Counted from the first letter of the stretch, positions 17,567 to 26,984 are shown. The stretch: 64,000 nt of DNA from Terrimesophilobacter sp038243605 (GCA_038243605.1 JBBSQX010000017.1:1-64000), one strand, 5' to 3'. Made by a program: numbers and translations. The notes: generated by a model not told the origin, from the sequence alone.

Positions 17567-17597
17567 GGGTTGTGGGTTATGGGTTGTGGGGTGTGGG
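17567..17597 (+). other. G-quadruplex-like motif between convergent genes
   Basis: Five runs of three or four G separated by 3-4 bp (GGG-TTGT-GGG-TTAT-GGG-TTGT-GGGG-TGT-GGG), built from imperfect 7-bp GTGGGTT repeats. It lies in the 64-bp gap between the ends of the TIGR03086-type gene and the MacB-type permease, where transcripts from both sides meet. Confidence 0.6.
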
Positions 17598-17615
17598 TAG
17601 CGTCGCCACTGAACG

Positions 17616-18989
17616 TTAGGTGCCCCCACGCAATGCCGTGATCGGTTCGATGTTGGATGCCCGGTTGGCCGGGTATGCCCCGGCGGCGAGCCCCACAACC
17701 GCGCCGAGCAGTGCTGCGCCGAGTGCCACCCAGAGATCGAGCACAGGAGTCCACCCCTGCACGAGCGAGACAATCACGACCGCGAACACCCCGAGCGCAG
17801 AACCGATGAGCCCGCCGAGCAGCCCGATGACCACCGACTCGACAATGAACTGTGACGCGATATTTCGTTTCGTCGCACCCAGCGCTCGCCGCAGCCCGAT
17901 TTCGCCCACTCGCTCCATGACGGACAGCAGCGTTACGTTGGCGATGCCGAGCCCGCCCGCGAGCAGAGCGATCGCACCCAGAATGAGAAAGACGATGTTC
18001 ACGTCTGCCTGCACGTTGGCCTGCAACTCCGACTTCGACGGCGGGGCCTGCACCTCGAAGTTCTCTGGCGCATTCGGATCGAGGGCGACCGGTGCCTGTC
18101 TGCCGACGAGAGCACCGGCACCGACCTGAATTTGCACTTGAAGCTCATCCGGTGCGAGTAGACCAAAGTCGGTGCGTGCCGTGCCGAGCGGAAGGATGAC
18201 AGAGTCGAGCAGGTCAGCGCGTCGCTCCATCCCTGACACGATGCCAATCACCGTGTACGAGTGATCGCCGATGAAGATCGAAGGTTGGGTGTCAACGCGG
18301 TTTATGCCAAGTTTCTTCGCCGCGTCCGCCCCCAGCACCACAACGCGGTCGCCCCGGGCATCGTGACCGGAATCAAAGTAGCGTCCAGTGACAACGTGGC
18401 CGCGCACGGCCTCCAGTAGCGACGCGGAGGTCGCGGCCAGCGGTGGGCTGAGTGTCTTAGCTGCAGAAGGGTCGTTGATCGGAACTGCGGTGATGGTCGT
18501 CTCGCCCAGCGGCACAGCAGCGATGAGGCCAGCTCGTTGCACTCCGGCGAGGCGCTCCACGCGTTCGGAGGCATCCCACGGCAGTCGAGCGATGGCCTGC
18601 GTTGTGCCCATCGCAGTGCGACTGGTGCCGGGCTCAATGACCACCTGGGTTGCCGCAACCGCATCGAACTGGCTTGCGATCTGGCCAGCGGCGGTTTGGG
18701 CAAACCCGATGGTGACGACCAGCGAGGCGATGCCGAGCACCGTGCCGAGAGTTGTCATGATGAGGCGAGAAGGGCGTGCCCCAATGCCGAAGGATGCCTC
18801 AATTACGAGGTCCTGCACAAGAAAGCGGTCGCCATGCTTCACCGTTGGCGTCACGGCGGTTGCTACTGTCGCCGTGCCGCTCGCCGCCGCGTCCGCTGCC
18901 TCTGCTGAGGTCGTGGCGCGCCCACGGCGAAAGACGGAAAACAGCCTTGCGGGCATCGGCAGCCGGCGAAGCCAGTGAGGCGCCTTCAC
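17616..18989 (-). CDS. MacB-type ABC transporter permease
   Basis: 457 residues. A cytoplasmic Ala/Thr-rich N-terminus of about 60 residues leads into VQDLVIEASFGIGARPSR, the usual MacB/FtsX entry, then one membrane helix, a large MacB periplasmic-core domain (about 100-320) and three C-terminal helices with GGLGIANVTLLSVMERVGEIGLRRALGA, the signature loop of the family. It is the last gene of the lipoprotein-adaptor-ATPase-permease operon and overlaps the ATPase by 4 bp. MacB-type systems move lipids, peptides or drugs out by mechanotransmission. Confidence 0.9.
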   Translation of the reverse strand: MKAPHWLRRLPMPARLFSVFRRGRATTSAEAADAAASGTATVATAVTPTVKHGDRFLVQDLVIEASFGIGARPSRLIMTTLGTVLGIASLVVTIGFAQTAAGQIASQFDAVAATQVVIEPGTSRTAMGTTQAIARLPWDASERVERLAGVQRAGLIAAVPLGETTITAVPINDPSAAKTLSPPLAATSASLLEAVRGHVVTGRYFDSGHDARGDRVVVLGADAAKKLGINRVDTQPSIFIGDHSYTVIGIVSGMERRADLLDSVILPLGTARTDFGLLAPDELQVQIQVGAGALVGRQAPVALDPNAPENFEVQAPPSKSELQANVQADVNIVFLILGAIALLAGGLGIANVTLLSVMERVGEIGLRRALGATKRNIASQFIVESVVIGLLGGLIGSALGVFAVVIVSLVQGWTPVLDLWVALGAALLGAVVGLAAGAYPANRASNIEPITALRGGT

Positions 18990-19726
18990 GCGATCTCGCT
19001 TAGCTGGCCATCATCAATGCGCACTTGACGCCGTGCGCGGTCGGCCACCGCCCTATCGTGCGTGATGATCACCAGGGTGAGCCCATCCGCGTGCAATTCC
19101 TCGAAAAGATCCATGACCTCTCCGGAGGTGGTGACATCAAGGTTGCCTGTTGGTTCATCGGCGAGCAGCAGTCGAGGCGAACTGACGACCGCGCGGGCAA
19201 CCGCCACGCGTTGACGCTCGCCGCCCGAGAGCGTTCCGGGCATAAAGTTCAGCCGATGGTTCAAACCCACGCGGTCGAGAGCTGCCAATGCTCGCTGCTC
19301 GCGCTCTGCCCGTGGCACCCCGTTATAGAGGGTCGCAAGCAGCACGTTGTCGAGCACCGAGCGGTGGGGTAGCAGGTGGAAGGCTTGAAACACGAAACCG
19401 ATACTGCTGCCTCTCACCGCCGCCCGGTCATCCTCACTGAGAAGGCTCGTCAACTGACCGTCGAGACGGTACTCACCGACGCTTGGCCGATCGAGCAGGC
19501 CAAGCACGTTAAGCATCGTTGACTTGCCTGATCCGCTCGGCCCGACAATCGACACATAGTCACCGGCGTCAATGCTCAGGTTCACCGACTTCAGGGCCTG
19601 AACTTCTGGAGGGCCAGGAAACGACCTCGTGACATTGATCAACTCAACAACGGGTGCCACCTCGGCAAGGGGATCACAATCGATCGCACTCGGCATTGTC
19701 ATCGGCATTGTGATCCGCGTCGTCAT
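18986..19726 (-). CDS. MacB/LolD-type ABC transporter ATP-binding protein
   Basis: 246 residues with Walker A GPSGSGKST, signature LSGGERQRVAVARA and Walker B LLLADEPTGNLD followed by IITHDRAVAD, the classical MacB/LolD set. About 25 extra residues precede the VELINVTRSFPGPPEV start of the domain. It overlaps the adaptor gene before it and the permease after it by 4 bp each, so translation is coupled along the operon. Confidence 0.92.
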   Translation of the reverse strand: MTTRITMPMTMPSAIDCDPLAEVAPVVELINVTRSFPGPPEVQALKSVNLSIDAGDYVSIVGPSGSGKSTMLNVLGLLDRPSVGEYRLDGQLTSLLSEDDRAAVRGSSIGFVFQAFHLLPHRSVLDNVLLATLYNGVPRAEREQRALAALDRVGLNHRLNFMPGTLSGGERQRVAVARAVVSSPRLLLADEPTGNLDVTTSGEVMDLFEELHADGLTLVIITHDRAVADRARRQVRIDDGQLSEIA

Positions 19727-21267
19727 CGACCGACCACGACCAGCGCACCGGCATGCAGAGTGCCGCTGACCGGAGTCACCTCCACGTAGCCTTTCGCCGA
19801 AAACCCCGTCGTGACTTCGACGAGGCGAGTCTTTCCGTTGTCGTCGCTGATCTCGATTCGAGACTCACCGCCCGCGCCCGCAGTGAGCGCCGCGATCGGC
19901 ACCGCGAGCACCTTGCCGTCACTCGAGCTGACCGGGATCTGTACGCGCACGTTGTTACCCTGCAACGCCTGAAGTTGCTCGGGTGTGAGGGCATCGGGTG
20001 TGAGCGTCACGTCATACCTCACACCATCTTTTGCCTTGCCGCCCTCGCGCGGCGCAACCGTTGTCACCTTCGCGTCGAGAGCGGTGCCATCCGGCATCGC
20101 GATGACCGCTCGCGCGCCCACCTCAATCAGTTTTGCGTCGCTCTCTGCGGCAGAAGCAGCAATGATGAGGCTCGCGCCAGAAACCCGCATTACCGAAGTA
20201 GTGATCGTGGAACCACGCTTGATCGTCACCTCATCCACCCGCCTCGGCAGGCCAGTAAGGTACAGCACCTCACTCGCTGGCAGGTAGGTGAGGGCCCCCT
20301 TGCTGGTCTCGGAGAGCAGGTCACGCGCAGAGACCGCACCGTCGCGCGCAGAGGCTAACGCGGCGACGGCATCGCTCGAATCTGGTGCGGCGAGAGCTTC
20401 TGCCCTCGCGGCAACAGCAATGTCATAGTCCGCCTGGCGGTCGGCAACCTTCGCCGGATCAACGGGCATTTCGTTCTGCGCGGCCTTCAACGCAACATCC
20501 GCCTGACGTACGAGATTGTTTTGCGCCAGAACAACGGATGCTGGTGCCCCGGTTTGCGCGGCAGCTAGCGCACGCTCGGCGGCAGCAACCTGCTGGTCAG
20601 CCGAGCGCACATTCTCGTGGGCGGAACGCACCGACGACGCCGTGCCCTCCGGGGAATCGGGCGACGAATAGCCGACCGCGTTGTAGAGTTCGGCAACGCC
20701 AGCAGCGGTTGTCGAGTCAAAGAGGTTTGAGTCTGGGTTGCCGCCGTTGATGCCGACCGCCGCCAGCGCCTGCTTAAGCTGCACGACATCCGGGCCGGCA
20801 ACTCCCGCCCGAAGCGTGCGATACGAGGGCAGATCGCCCGGCAGAACGATAACCGGCCGACCGGCGACCTCGAGCGCAACCGCGAGCGCAGCGAACTCTG
20901 CGCCGGCAAGTGGAACGTGCCCGGTGACGACGGCGGGGCCACCGATGCTGGCGGTCTCAATGGTCACGTCGACGGAGTCCGCGAAGTTCGCATCCCCGCG
21001 CAGCGTCACGTCATTGGCGAGCTCACGGTTCTCGATCGGCACAGTAATGAGGCCCGCATCTGGTGCCTTTGCGTTCTGGGCGGCCTGGCCGGGCGAGATG
21101 ATGAACTTGCTCAGCAGTAGGCCGGCCACGAGTGAGAGGATGGCGACGGCCGCCATCACCCAAATGACCCGATTGCTATTGAGCAGCCGCTTCCATCCGC
21201 TCGTGCGCGATCGCGCGAGGGGGCCGTGCTTATCTTCTGACGAAGTCGGAAGCAGTTCTGTCGACAA
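19723..21267 (-). CDS. Efflux adaptor (membrane-fusion protein) with peptidoglycan-binding-like insert
   Basis: 514 residues starting at a TTG that follows the lipoprotein stop directly (TAATTG). One N-terminal membrane helix (about 32-53) anchors a long outer-face protein. Residues about 150-195 (TLRAGVAGPDVVQLKQALAAVGI) look like a peptidoglycan-binding-domain-1 unit, followed by an Ala-rich coiled coil (about 215-310) and the beta-barrel/membrane-proximal domains typical of actinobacterial adaptors. It should bridge the MacB-type permease to the cell wall. It overlaps the ATPase by 4 bp. Confidence 0.85.
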   Translation of the reverse strand: MSTELLPTSSEDKHGPLARSRTSGWKRLLNSNRVIWVMAAVAILSLVAGLLLSKFIISPGQAAQNAKAPDAGLITVPIENRELANDVTLRGDANFADSVDVTIETASIGGPAVVTGHVPLAGAEFAALAVALEVAGRPVIVLPGDLPSYRTLRAGVAGPDVVQLKQALAAVGINGGNPDSNLFDSTTAAGVAELYNAVGYSSPDSPEGTASSVRSAHENVRSADQQVAAAERALAAAQTGAPASVVLAQNNLVRQADVALKAAQNEMPVDPAKVADRQADYDIAVAARAEALAAPDSSDAVAALASARDGAVSARDLLSETSKGALTYLPASEVLYLTGLPRRVDEVTIKRGSTITTSVMRVSGASLIIAASAAESDAKLIEVGARAVIAMPDGTALDAKVTTVAPREGGKAKDGVRYDVTLTPDALTPEQLQALQGNNVRVQIPVSSSDGKVLAVPIAALTAGAGGESRIEISDDNGKTRLVEVTTGFSAKGYVEVTPVSGTLHAGALVVVGR

Positions 21268-22233
21268 TTACTTGGACCCGTTCGCTGCGGCAAGCATCGC
21301 GTCGAGTTCTGCCTGGTGGTCGGCGATGAATTTCTTCTCTAAGTCGAACTGGGCGGCAAGCACGATCTGCTCGTAGTTGAGCCCCTCGCTGCAGTGGAAG
21401 TCGGCGAGCGCCAGATCGATCTCTTCTTTACGCATTTCTGCCCGCTTCTCAGGGCTTGGGCCTTCACTGCCATCTGCCCAAGCTTCTTCGTTCTGTGCAT
21501 TCATCAAGTCGTAGACGGAGTCTTTCGTCGGCAAGTCAGCATGCCCGGCATCGGCCATGCAGGACGACCACGCCACGTTGAGCTTCTTGACCGCGGGAAG
21601 CTGTGCTTGCTTCTCCCAGAGCTTGCTCATTTCTTCGATGATTCCCTTGAACTGGGGATCTTCTGCGACCTGGCTGCCGTTAATTTGTTTGTAGGCCTCG
21701 CCGTTACAACCGAGCTGCTGATACTCAAAGTCGGGGTCATTCATTTCTTCTTCGGTTGGCTGTGGGCCATACAGAACCTCGTAGTACGCGGTCTGCTCGC
21801 TCTCAGAAAGACTCATGACGTAGTCGCTGTTTGGGTCGACTATCTCGCCACCCTGCCCGTTTTGTTCGGCTTGTTGGTCGTCGGTGAGGTTATAGCCGTA
21901 ACCGTTGGCAGCAACCCACTCCTCTGTGTTGCGGTCGACATCGTCTGTGTTGTTATTCGTGTAGTACTGCGAGTTGTCGACAGGCAGGTAGTCGAAGCCC
22001 TCGTTCGCCATACACGTGGCCACCAATTCTTCGACAGCGTTGCCTTCCGCGATGTACTCTTCGTTGCTTTTGTCTCCGCCGTACATTGCGCTCGTGTATT
22101 TGAACAGCGGACTGTCTTTGTAGGTCAGCTTGTCGTCGCCCCCGCCGCTCGGTGTCGAGCATGCCGTGAGCAAGAGTGACGCTGCGGCGAGAGAGGCGAG
22201 GCCGAGGGAGAGTAGTCGTGAATTGGGCATCAT
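21268..22233 (-). CDS. Secreted lipoprotein of unknown function, first gene of MacB-type operon
   Basis: 321 residues from the ATG at 22233 (a second ATG follows at once). The signal MMPNSRLLSLGLASLAAA ends in the lipobox LTAC, with lipidated Cys near residue 26. The mature protein is acidic, rich in Glu/Asp/Tyr/Asn, and carries several Cys in CMANEGFDY-, CNGEAY-, CMADAGH- and CSEGLNYEQ-type motifs that look like repeated units of about 70 residues. The family is otherwise unfamiliar. Being the leader of an adaptor-ATPase-permease operon suggests a sensor or substrate-binding role at the membrane (inference). Confidence 0.8.
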   Translation of the reverse strand: MMPNSRLLSLGLASLAAASLLLTACSTPSGGGDDKLTYKDSPLFKYTSAMYGGDKSNEEYIAEGNAVEELVATCMANEGFDYLPVDNSQYYTNNNTDDVDRNTEEWVAANGYGYNLTDDQQAEQNGQGGEIVDPNSDYVMSLSESEQTAYYEVLYGPQPTEEEMNDPDFEYQQLGCNGEAYKQINGSQVAEDPQFKGIIEEMSKLWEKQAQLPAVKKLNVAWSSCMADAGHADLPTKDSVYDLMNAQNEEAWADGSEGPSPEKRAEMRKEEIDLALADFHCSEGLNYEQIVLAAQFDLEKKFIADHQAELDAMLAAANGSK

Positions 22234-22372
22234 GCGCTCCTTGGGTGATGGGATTGGTTGTGCCCGCGCGCAACGCGGCAATGTCGCACGTGACAAGAGT
22301 ACGACGTAGACAAGACATTCTGCATCAGCACTGCGGCTGAGGTCTTTGTCAGTCTTGGGGATGAGAGCGCGG

Positions 22373-23224
22373 TCATGCGTGACCCACGGGCGGTGGCAAT
22401 GTTGAGTTACTGATGTCAGAAAACGATCCAATGCGAGCGGTTCTCCGTAATGCTGACAGCACGGCCCTGCCGAGAAGAGCGACCCCGAGAGCGAGCACTA
22501 TGGCGCGCATGAGGTCCCAGCCGAGGGATGTCGTAAGGCTGAACAGTGCGAAGCGGTGAAGGTTCTCGAGCGGTGGTGCGCCTGGCACGAAGCTGAGGCC
22601 GGTGCCGGGGCCGAGCGTGAACGGCCAGAAAGAGAGGTTCATGAGCTGGCCGAAGAGAAAACCGGATGCGGCGGCGAAGAGTGCGAGGGTCACGAGTTCG
22701 CGAGCGCCGCGCATCCCTCGGGGCAGTAGGCCAGCGCCCATCCCCATCCACGAGGCTGCAATCATCTGAAACGGCAGCCACGGGCCGAATCCGCCGGTGA
22801 GTAGCGCCGAGGCGAAAAGCGTGATGGCACCGAGCGCGAAACCGAAGCCCGGACCGAACACGCGCCCGCCGAGGATGATGAACAGAAACACGAATTCGAC
22901 GCCAGCGCTGCCCGCCGACAAAGGGCGCAGCACGGCACCGATGGCCGCGAGCAGTCCGAGCATTGTCACCGTTTTGGCGTCAATTCCACCGTCGCCGAGC
23001 GCCACGAGCGAGACGAGTATGACCGCCAAAAGCACCCCGGCGAGCACAACGGGGGCGGCGGCATTGTGGGCCAAAATTGACCCGCCACCGATGACCAACG
23101 GCCACGTGAACGCGAACAGACCGATGACCGACGTGAGGGCGAGGGCGATGCCGGTGCGGATGCCGAGTGGTAGTGCCGGCGCTCGGGCCGTCGCGAATCT
23201 CTCGTTCAGCGCAGAGCCCGTCAC
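22373..23224 (-). CDS. ECF transporter S component (predicted cobalamin specificity)
   Basis: 283 residues with about six membrane helices and the S-component layout. The stretch AAIGAVLRPLSAGSAGVEFVFLFIILGGRVFGPGFGFALG resembles CbrT/CbiM-like S components, and WLPFQMIAASWMGMGAGLLPRG is the conserved loop that docks on EcfT. It overlaps the EcfA stop by 4 bp and is the last gene of an operon headed by a B12 riboswitch. The specificity for cobalamin rests on that riboswitch, not on the residues. Confidence 0.85.
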   Translation of the reverse strand: MTGSALNERFATARAPALPLGIRTGIALALTSVIGLFAFTWPLVIGGGSILAHNAAAPVVLAGVLLAVILVSLVALGDGGIDAKTVTMLGLLAAIGAVLRPLSAGSAGVEFVFLFIILGGRVFGPGFGFALGAITLFASALLTGGFGPWLPFQMIAASWMGMGAGLLPRGMRGARELVTLALFAAASGFLFGQLMNLSFWPFTLGPGTGLSFVPGAPPLENLHRFALFSLTTSLGWDLMRAIVLALGVALLGRAVLSALRRTARIGSFSDISNSTLPPPVGHA

Positions 23225-24975
23225 GGTGCCCCCCCGAGTGCGTCTCGCACGTCATCAACCGTCAAAAACGTGAGCGGCCGTAAAATTCTGGACACCTGCG
23301 GGGCGAACGTGGCACTGGCGGTCAGCACGATGCGTGCTGGCCCATCCGTAATGATCTCGCCCTCAGAGAGCACGACGACCCTGTCGGCGATGCGCGCCAC
23401 AAACTCCACATCGTGGCTGGAGAGAAACACCGCGGCACCTCGTTCGGCGTGCTCGGCGAGCACAGCGCTGAGGCGCTTTTTCGCGGTGTAGTCGAGGCCG
23501 CGCGTTGGTTCATCCAGCAAGATTACGGCGGGTTTCCCAACGAGTTGCAGCGCCAAAACGAGGGCTAGGCGCTGACCCTCAGAGTGGTCGCGGGGGTGTG
23601 TGGTTCTCGAAACCCCGGGGGAGAGGCGCTCGAAAATGGCGGATGTCGCACCCTGATCTGCGCCAGCCGCGCGATCCGATTCCTGGCATTCTGCCGCGAC
23701 GGAGTCGAGGTACAGCAGGTCAGATGGTCGTTGTGGCACAAGCACAATGTGCTGGATTGCCTCGTCGGGTGAGAGCGTTGCCGGGTCGAGCCCACTTACG
23801 TGCACGGTTCCGCCGGATCGCAGCCCAGATCCTTGTAGCGCCCACAGCAGCGACGATTTGCCCGATCCGTTGCGACCCATGAGCGCGGTGATCTCGCCTG
23901 GGTTCACGGTGAGGCTGACGCCATCGACAGCGATCACGCGGCCGTAATGAACACTGAGGTTCACGGCACGCAGATTCTCGGAACGCGGGGAATCAATGGA
24001 GCGTGCGTCGGCGCTGCGGGTCGTCGCGTGTTCGGAGTTCGCCGGGGTGCTTTCCTCACCCAGGCATTCGGCAGGGCGATCTGTCAGCCGATCCGTCGGC
24101 CGACCCGTTAGCCGTTCCCGCAACGGCCCAGCAACCCGTCGTGCATCGCGGATGGACAGAGGCAGTGGCTGCCACCCCGCAAGCCTGCCGAGTTCAATGA
24201 TGGGGGGCGCGACGAGGCTCGACTCCATCATCGCGGCGGGCGAGCCGTAGCGTGCAGACCCGTAGCGTGCAGACCCGCAGCGTGCAGACCCGCAGTGCGC
24301 AGTGCCGCAGTGCGCAGTGCCATCACCTTCAAGCAGCACCACGGAATCCGCGTACTGAATCACCCGCTCGAGGCGGTGCTCGGCGAGCAGAACGGTCACA
24401 CCGAGGTCATGAACGAGGCGCAGTAGCGCAGCGAGCACTTCTTCTGCTGCGCTCGGGTCGAGAGCAGAGGTGGGCTCATCGAGAACAAGCACCCGTGGTT
24501 GAGCGGTAAGTGCCGCGCCGATCGCGACCCGTTGCTGCTCGCCAGCCGAAAGCGCAGAGAGCGAACGATGGCGGATTCGATCGAGCCCGAGAAGATCGAT
24601 CACTTCTTCGACGCGTTGACGCATGATGGGCGCCGGGATGCCGAGCTGCTCCATGCTGTACGCGAGTTCGTCATCCACGCGGTCGGTCACAAAGCCGGCG
24701 ACCGGATCCTGCCCGACGACGCCCACGATTCCGGCGAGATCTCGCGGCGGGTTTGTGCGGGTGTCGAGCCCGCCGACCGTGACGGTGCCGGACAGATTGC
24801 CGCCGGTGAAGTGCGGGGCGAGCCCGTTCACCAACTGCAGCAAAGTGGATTTGCCCGAGCCGGTCTCTCCAACGATGAGGCACATCTCGCCTTCGGGGAT
24901 CGTGAGCGTCACATCGGTCAGAACGGCGGCTGCCGCGCCGGCATAGCGAAACGTCACACGATCGAGAGAGATCAT
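23221..24975 (-). CDS. Double ECF ATPase (EcfA-EcfA' fusion) with repeat-bearing linker
   Basis: 584 residues from the ATG at 24975, overlapping EcfT by 4 bp. The N-terminal domain has Walker A GETGSGKST, signature LSAGEQQRVAIG and Walker B VLVLDEPTSALDP. The C-terminal domain has Walker A GRNGSGKSS, a divergent signature (DHSEGQRLALV) and Walker B VILLDEPTRGLD. Between them, about residues 215-330, lies a linker that contains five 5-residue repeats of the (H/R)(C/Y)GS(A/P) type and three 4-residue R(L/P)TD-like repeats. The protein energises the B12 transporter together with EcfT. Confidence 0.9.
   Translation of the reverse strand: MISLDRVTFRYAGAAAAVLTDVTLTIPEGEMCLIVGETGSGKSTLLQLVNGLAPHFTGGNLSGTVTVGGLDTRTNPPRDLAGIVGVVGQDPVAGFVTDRVDDELAYSMEQLGIPAPIMRQRVEEVIDLLGLDRIRHRSLSALSAGEQQRVAIGAALTAQPRVLVLDEPTSALDPSAAEEVLAALLRLVHDLGVTVLLAEHRLERVIQYADSVVLLEGDGTAHCGTAHCGSARCGSARYGSARYGSPAAMMESSLVAPPIIELGRLAGWQPLPLSIRDARRVAGPLRERLTGRPTDRLTDRPAECLGEESTPANSEHATTRSADARSIDSPRSENLRAVNLSVHYGRVIAVDGVSLTVNPGEITALMGRNGSGKSSLLWALQGSGLRSGGTVHVSGLDPATLSPDEAIQHIVLVPQRPSDLLYLDSVAAECQESDRAAGADQGATSAIFERLSPGVSRTTHPRDHSEGQRLALVLALQLVGKPAVILLDEPTRGLDYTAKKRLSAVLAEHAERGAAVFLSSHDVEFVARIADRVVVLSEGEIITDGPARIVLTASATFAPQVSRILRPLTFLTVDDVRDALGGAP
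24245..24319 (-). repeat. Five in-frame 15-bp tandem repeats inside the EcfA linker
   Basis: Units of CCGYAGYGYGCAGWS-type sequence start at 24245, 24260, 24275, 24290 and 24305; the first two are identical and the last two are identical. Being 15 bp long they change the protein by five residues per unit without a frameshift. A second array of three 12-bp units lies at about 24078-24115 in the same linker. Confidence 0.85.
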
Positions 24976-26108
24976 CGCGCCCTCCCGATACTCGCGGGAA
25001 TGACGGCGAGTATTCCGCACACCGCGAACGTGATCGACCAACCGGATGCTGCGGCGACAGAACTTGCACCAAAACCAGTGCCAGCAGCACCCAGCAGCGG
25101 CATCACGAGCACGACCCCAGCAATTGCCACACCGCAGGTCGCCACAAGGCTCTCGCGAACGCGCCACACGTCTGGCCGATATCGTGTCGTCGCGACACGG
25201 CGTGACGCAATAATCGAGCCGGTGATTGCCGCGGCGCCACCGAAGGCAAGCAACGGCACGGCGAGCCAGCGAGGGCCCGTGCCATCCAGCAGTGCATAGG
25301 TGCCGATAGCTGCGCCAAGAAGCGCGCTCAGCAGCAGTGCGAGAACGACGCGGCTGCTTCCGCGATGCACGCGTGCATAGCCGCGGGAGTCCATAGAAGC
25401 GGCACGCGCGATGGATCGCTCAAGCGCATCCTGCAACACTGGCAGCGTTGTGGCCGCCACAGCCTTTCGCCCGCGCAACACCCGCCCGCGCAGAGCCTGA
25501 GCTTTGCGCACCCGCTGCCACGACTCAACGAGTTGCGGTGCGACCGTCATCGCAATCACGGCAGGGGTGCCTAGCACGTGTAGCGACGCCGGCAAGCTTC
25601 GCAGGGTGCGTTGAGGGTTGGTCAGCGCAACGGCGGCACCGAAACAGAGCAGCAGTGCGGCAAGGGCAAGCCCCGCAGAGATCGCTGCGAGTAGACCGGA
25701 TATCGTCACAGGGCCGAGCAGTGCGATGCCGGCAGCCCACTCCGGCAAGGGGATGCTGGGCAGCGGAAGCAGAACATCCGTGCCCGTCTTGAGGCCCACG
25801 AGCACGTAAAACACCACGCGCAGAGCAACGACGCTCGCCGCGAGGGCCAGGTAGGCGGGAAACGCGCGAGAGAACGCAGACGGTTGGTGACACACTGCTA
25901 CCACCACCACGATCGCGGCAATCAGAATCGCACTCGAGACCAACCCGGGTGAGCGTGTCGTTGCGAGGGCGATTCCGAGCGCCCACACCCACCACGCCAC
26001 CGGATGCAGCGTGCGCAAAGATTTGCCGCGCGCGACACCCTGCTCCGACCCGAGATCGCTCGCGATGGTGTCGGAGTGAGGCGTCGTGCGCGCGGCAGAG
26101 GTCAGCAC
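24972..26108 (-). CDS. ecfT: EcfT energy-coupling factor transmembrane protein
   Basis: 378 residues from a GTG at 26108, two bases after the previous stop. About six to eight hydrophobic helices, with the EcfT coupling helices recognisable as RVRKAQALRGR and RAASMDSRGYARV, which carry the conserved A-R-G/S-R-G motifs that touch the ATPases. It is longer than many EcfT proteins because of an extra C-terminal helical part. It overlaps the ATPase gene by 4 bp and lies under the B12 riboswitch. Confidence 0.88.
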   Translation of the reverse strand: MLTSAARTTPHSDTIASDLGSEQGVARGKSLRTLHPVAWWVWALGIALATTRSPGLVSSAILIAAIVVVVAVCHQPSAFSRAFPAYLALAASVVALRVVFYVLVGLKTGTDVLLPLPSIPLPEWAAGIALLGPVTISGLLAAISAGLALAALLLCFGAAVALTNPQRTLRSLPASLHVLGTPAVIAMTVAPQLVESWQRVRKAQALRGRVLRGRKAVAATTLPVLQDALERSIARAASMDSRGYARVHRGSSRVVLALLLSALLGAAIGTYALLDGTGPRWLAVPLLAFGGAAAITGSIIASRRVATTRYRPDVWRVRESLVATCGVAIAGVVLVMPLLGAAGTGFGASSVAAASGWSITFAVCGILAVIPASIGRAR

Positions 26109-26110
26109 AT

Positions 26111-26911
26111 TCAGTCTCGCGACCCGCTCGCGTCGCGACGCTTGCGCACCATGAAGAACACCAGGAGCGCAATGATGAGCGCCAAGAACCCTACGGCCGT
26201 CGCGGCGAGCACCACCGTCTGGTCAGACTGTTGGTCGGCGAGAGTGGATGTCGTGACCGCCTCATCGTTGCCGGGGGTGGCCTCCGGCGTGTCCGTGGCA
26301 TCCGGCGTCGAGGGGCTGAGAGCCGCGGCGACCTCGGAGGGGGCGAGACCGGGAGGGGTGGTTCCGTCGTTGTACCGCCATCCTTCGATAGCGCCCGCTG
26401 CGGGCGTGCTGGAGTCCGCGCCCACCTCGTAGCTTGTCCATTGACCGGCGGGGCTGGCGTTCCAATAAGACCAGAAGTTGCCATCGAACGTTTCGGGGCA
26501 CGGATCAGGCATCGAGTTGATGGCGCACAGGAACCCTTGCTGTGAGTCGGCGGCGGTGAATCCGGCAGCCAGCAGCGCGGTGCGGCCAGACTCTTGCTCA
26601 CCTTGCGCGCAAACCACGTTAAGTTCGCCGCCAATGTCGGTGAAGTCCACCACCACTGTCACGCCGTCGCACGCACTGTCGGCGGCGACCGCGGCAGTAT
26701 TATCGGTGAGCCCGGCGAACGCCACGGACCCACCGATGAGAGCGATGGCAGCGAGTATCCGGAGCCCGATTCGACCCGTGCGCACGAACGCTGCGCCCCG
26801 GCGAGAGGCATCCTGCGCGGCGAGAGGCTGCGCGGCGAGAGAGTGCACGGCCAGAGACCGGGTGTCGAGTGACCCGGTGTCGAGTGACTGGGTGTCGAGT
26901 GGCTGAGTCAT
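26111..26911 (-). CDS. SCO2322-family secreted, C-terminally anchored protein
   Basis: 266 residues from the ATG at 26911. A repeat-rich N-terminus (SLDT/SLAAQ units) precedes a signal-like helix (about 48-72), then an outer-face domain with VTVVVDFTDIGGELNVVCAQ and FWSYWNASPAGQWTSYEVGA. That resembles SCO2322-type and transcobalamin-like DUF4430 domains, and a C-terminal helix with RKRRDASGS anchors it. As the first gene of the riboswitch-controlled ECF operon it is a good candidate for an outer-face corrinoid-capturing protein (inference). Confidence 0.8.
   Translation of the reverse strand: MTQPLDTQSLDTGSLDTRSLAVHSLAAQPLAAQDASRRGAAFVRTGRIGLRILAAIALIGGSVAFAGLTDNTAAVAADSACDGVTVVVDFTDIGGELNVVCAQGEQESGRTALLAAGFTAADSQQGFLCAINSMPDPCPETFDGNFWSYWNASPAGQWTSYEVGADSSTPAAGAIEGWRYNDGTTPPGLAPSEVAAALSPSTPDATDTPEATPGNDEAVTTSTLADQQSDQTVVLAATAVGFLALIIALLVFFMVRKRRDASGSRD
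26860..26904 (-). repeat. Three 15-bp tandem repeats in the SCO2322-like N-terminus
   Basis: Units based on GGTGTCGAGTGACYS follow each other directly before the ATG end of the gene and encode LDT(Q/G/R)S on the minus strand. A looser continuation encodes LAVHS and LAAQ units. The repeat lies ahead of the signal helix, where it should be tolerated. Confidence 0.7.
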
Positions 26912-26984
26912 GGCGGGCCTTTCCTGAGTGGCCGCGCGACCAGTCCGCATCCTGTGCCCAACGAAACTGAGATTTCGCGGGAGA

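Noticed and set aside
24972..26545. Long frames antisense to ecfT and the SCO2322-like gene
   Set aside because: They have no domain signature; they are shadows of high-G+C coding sequence.
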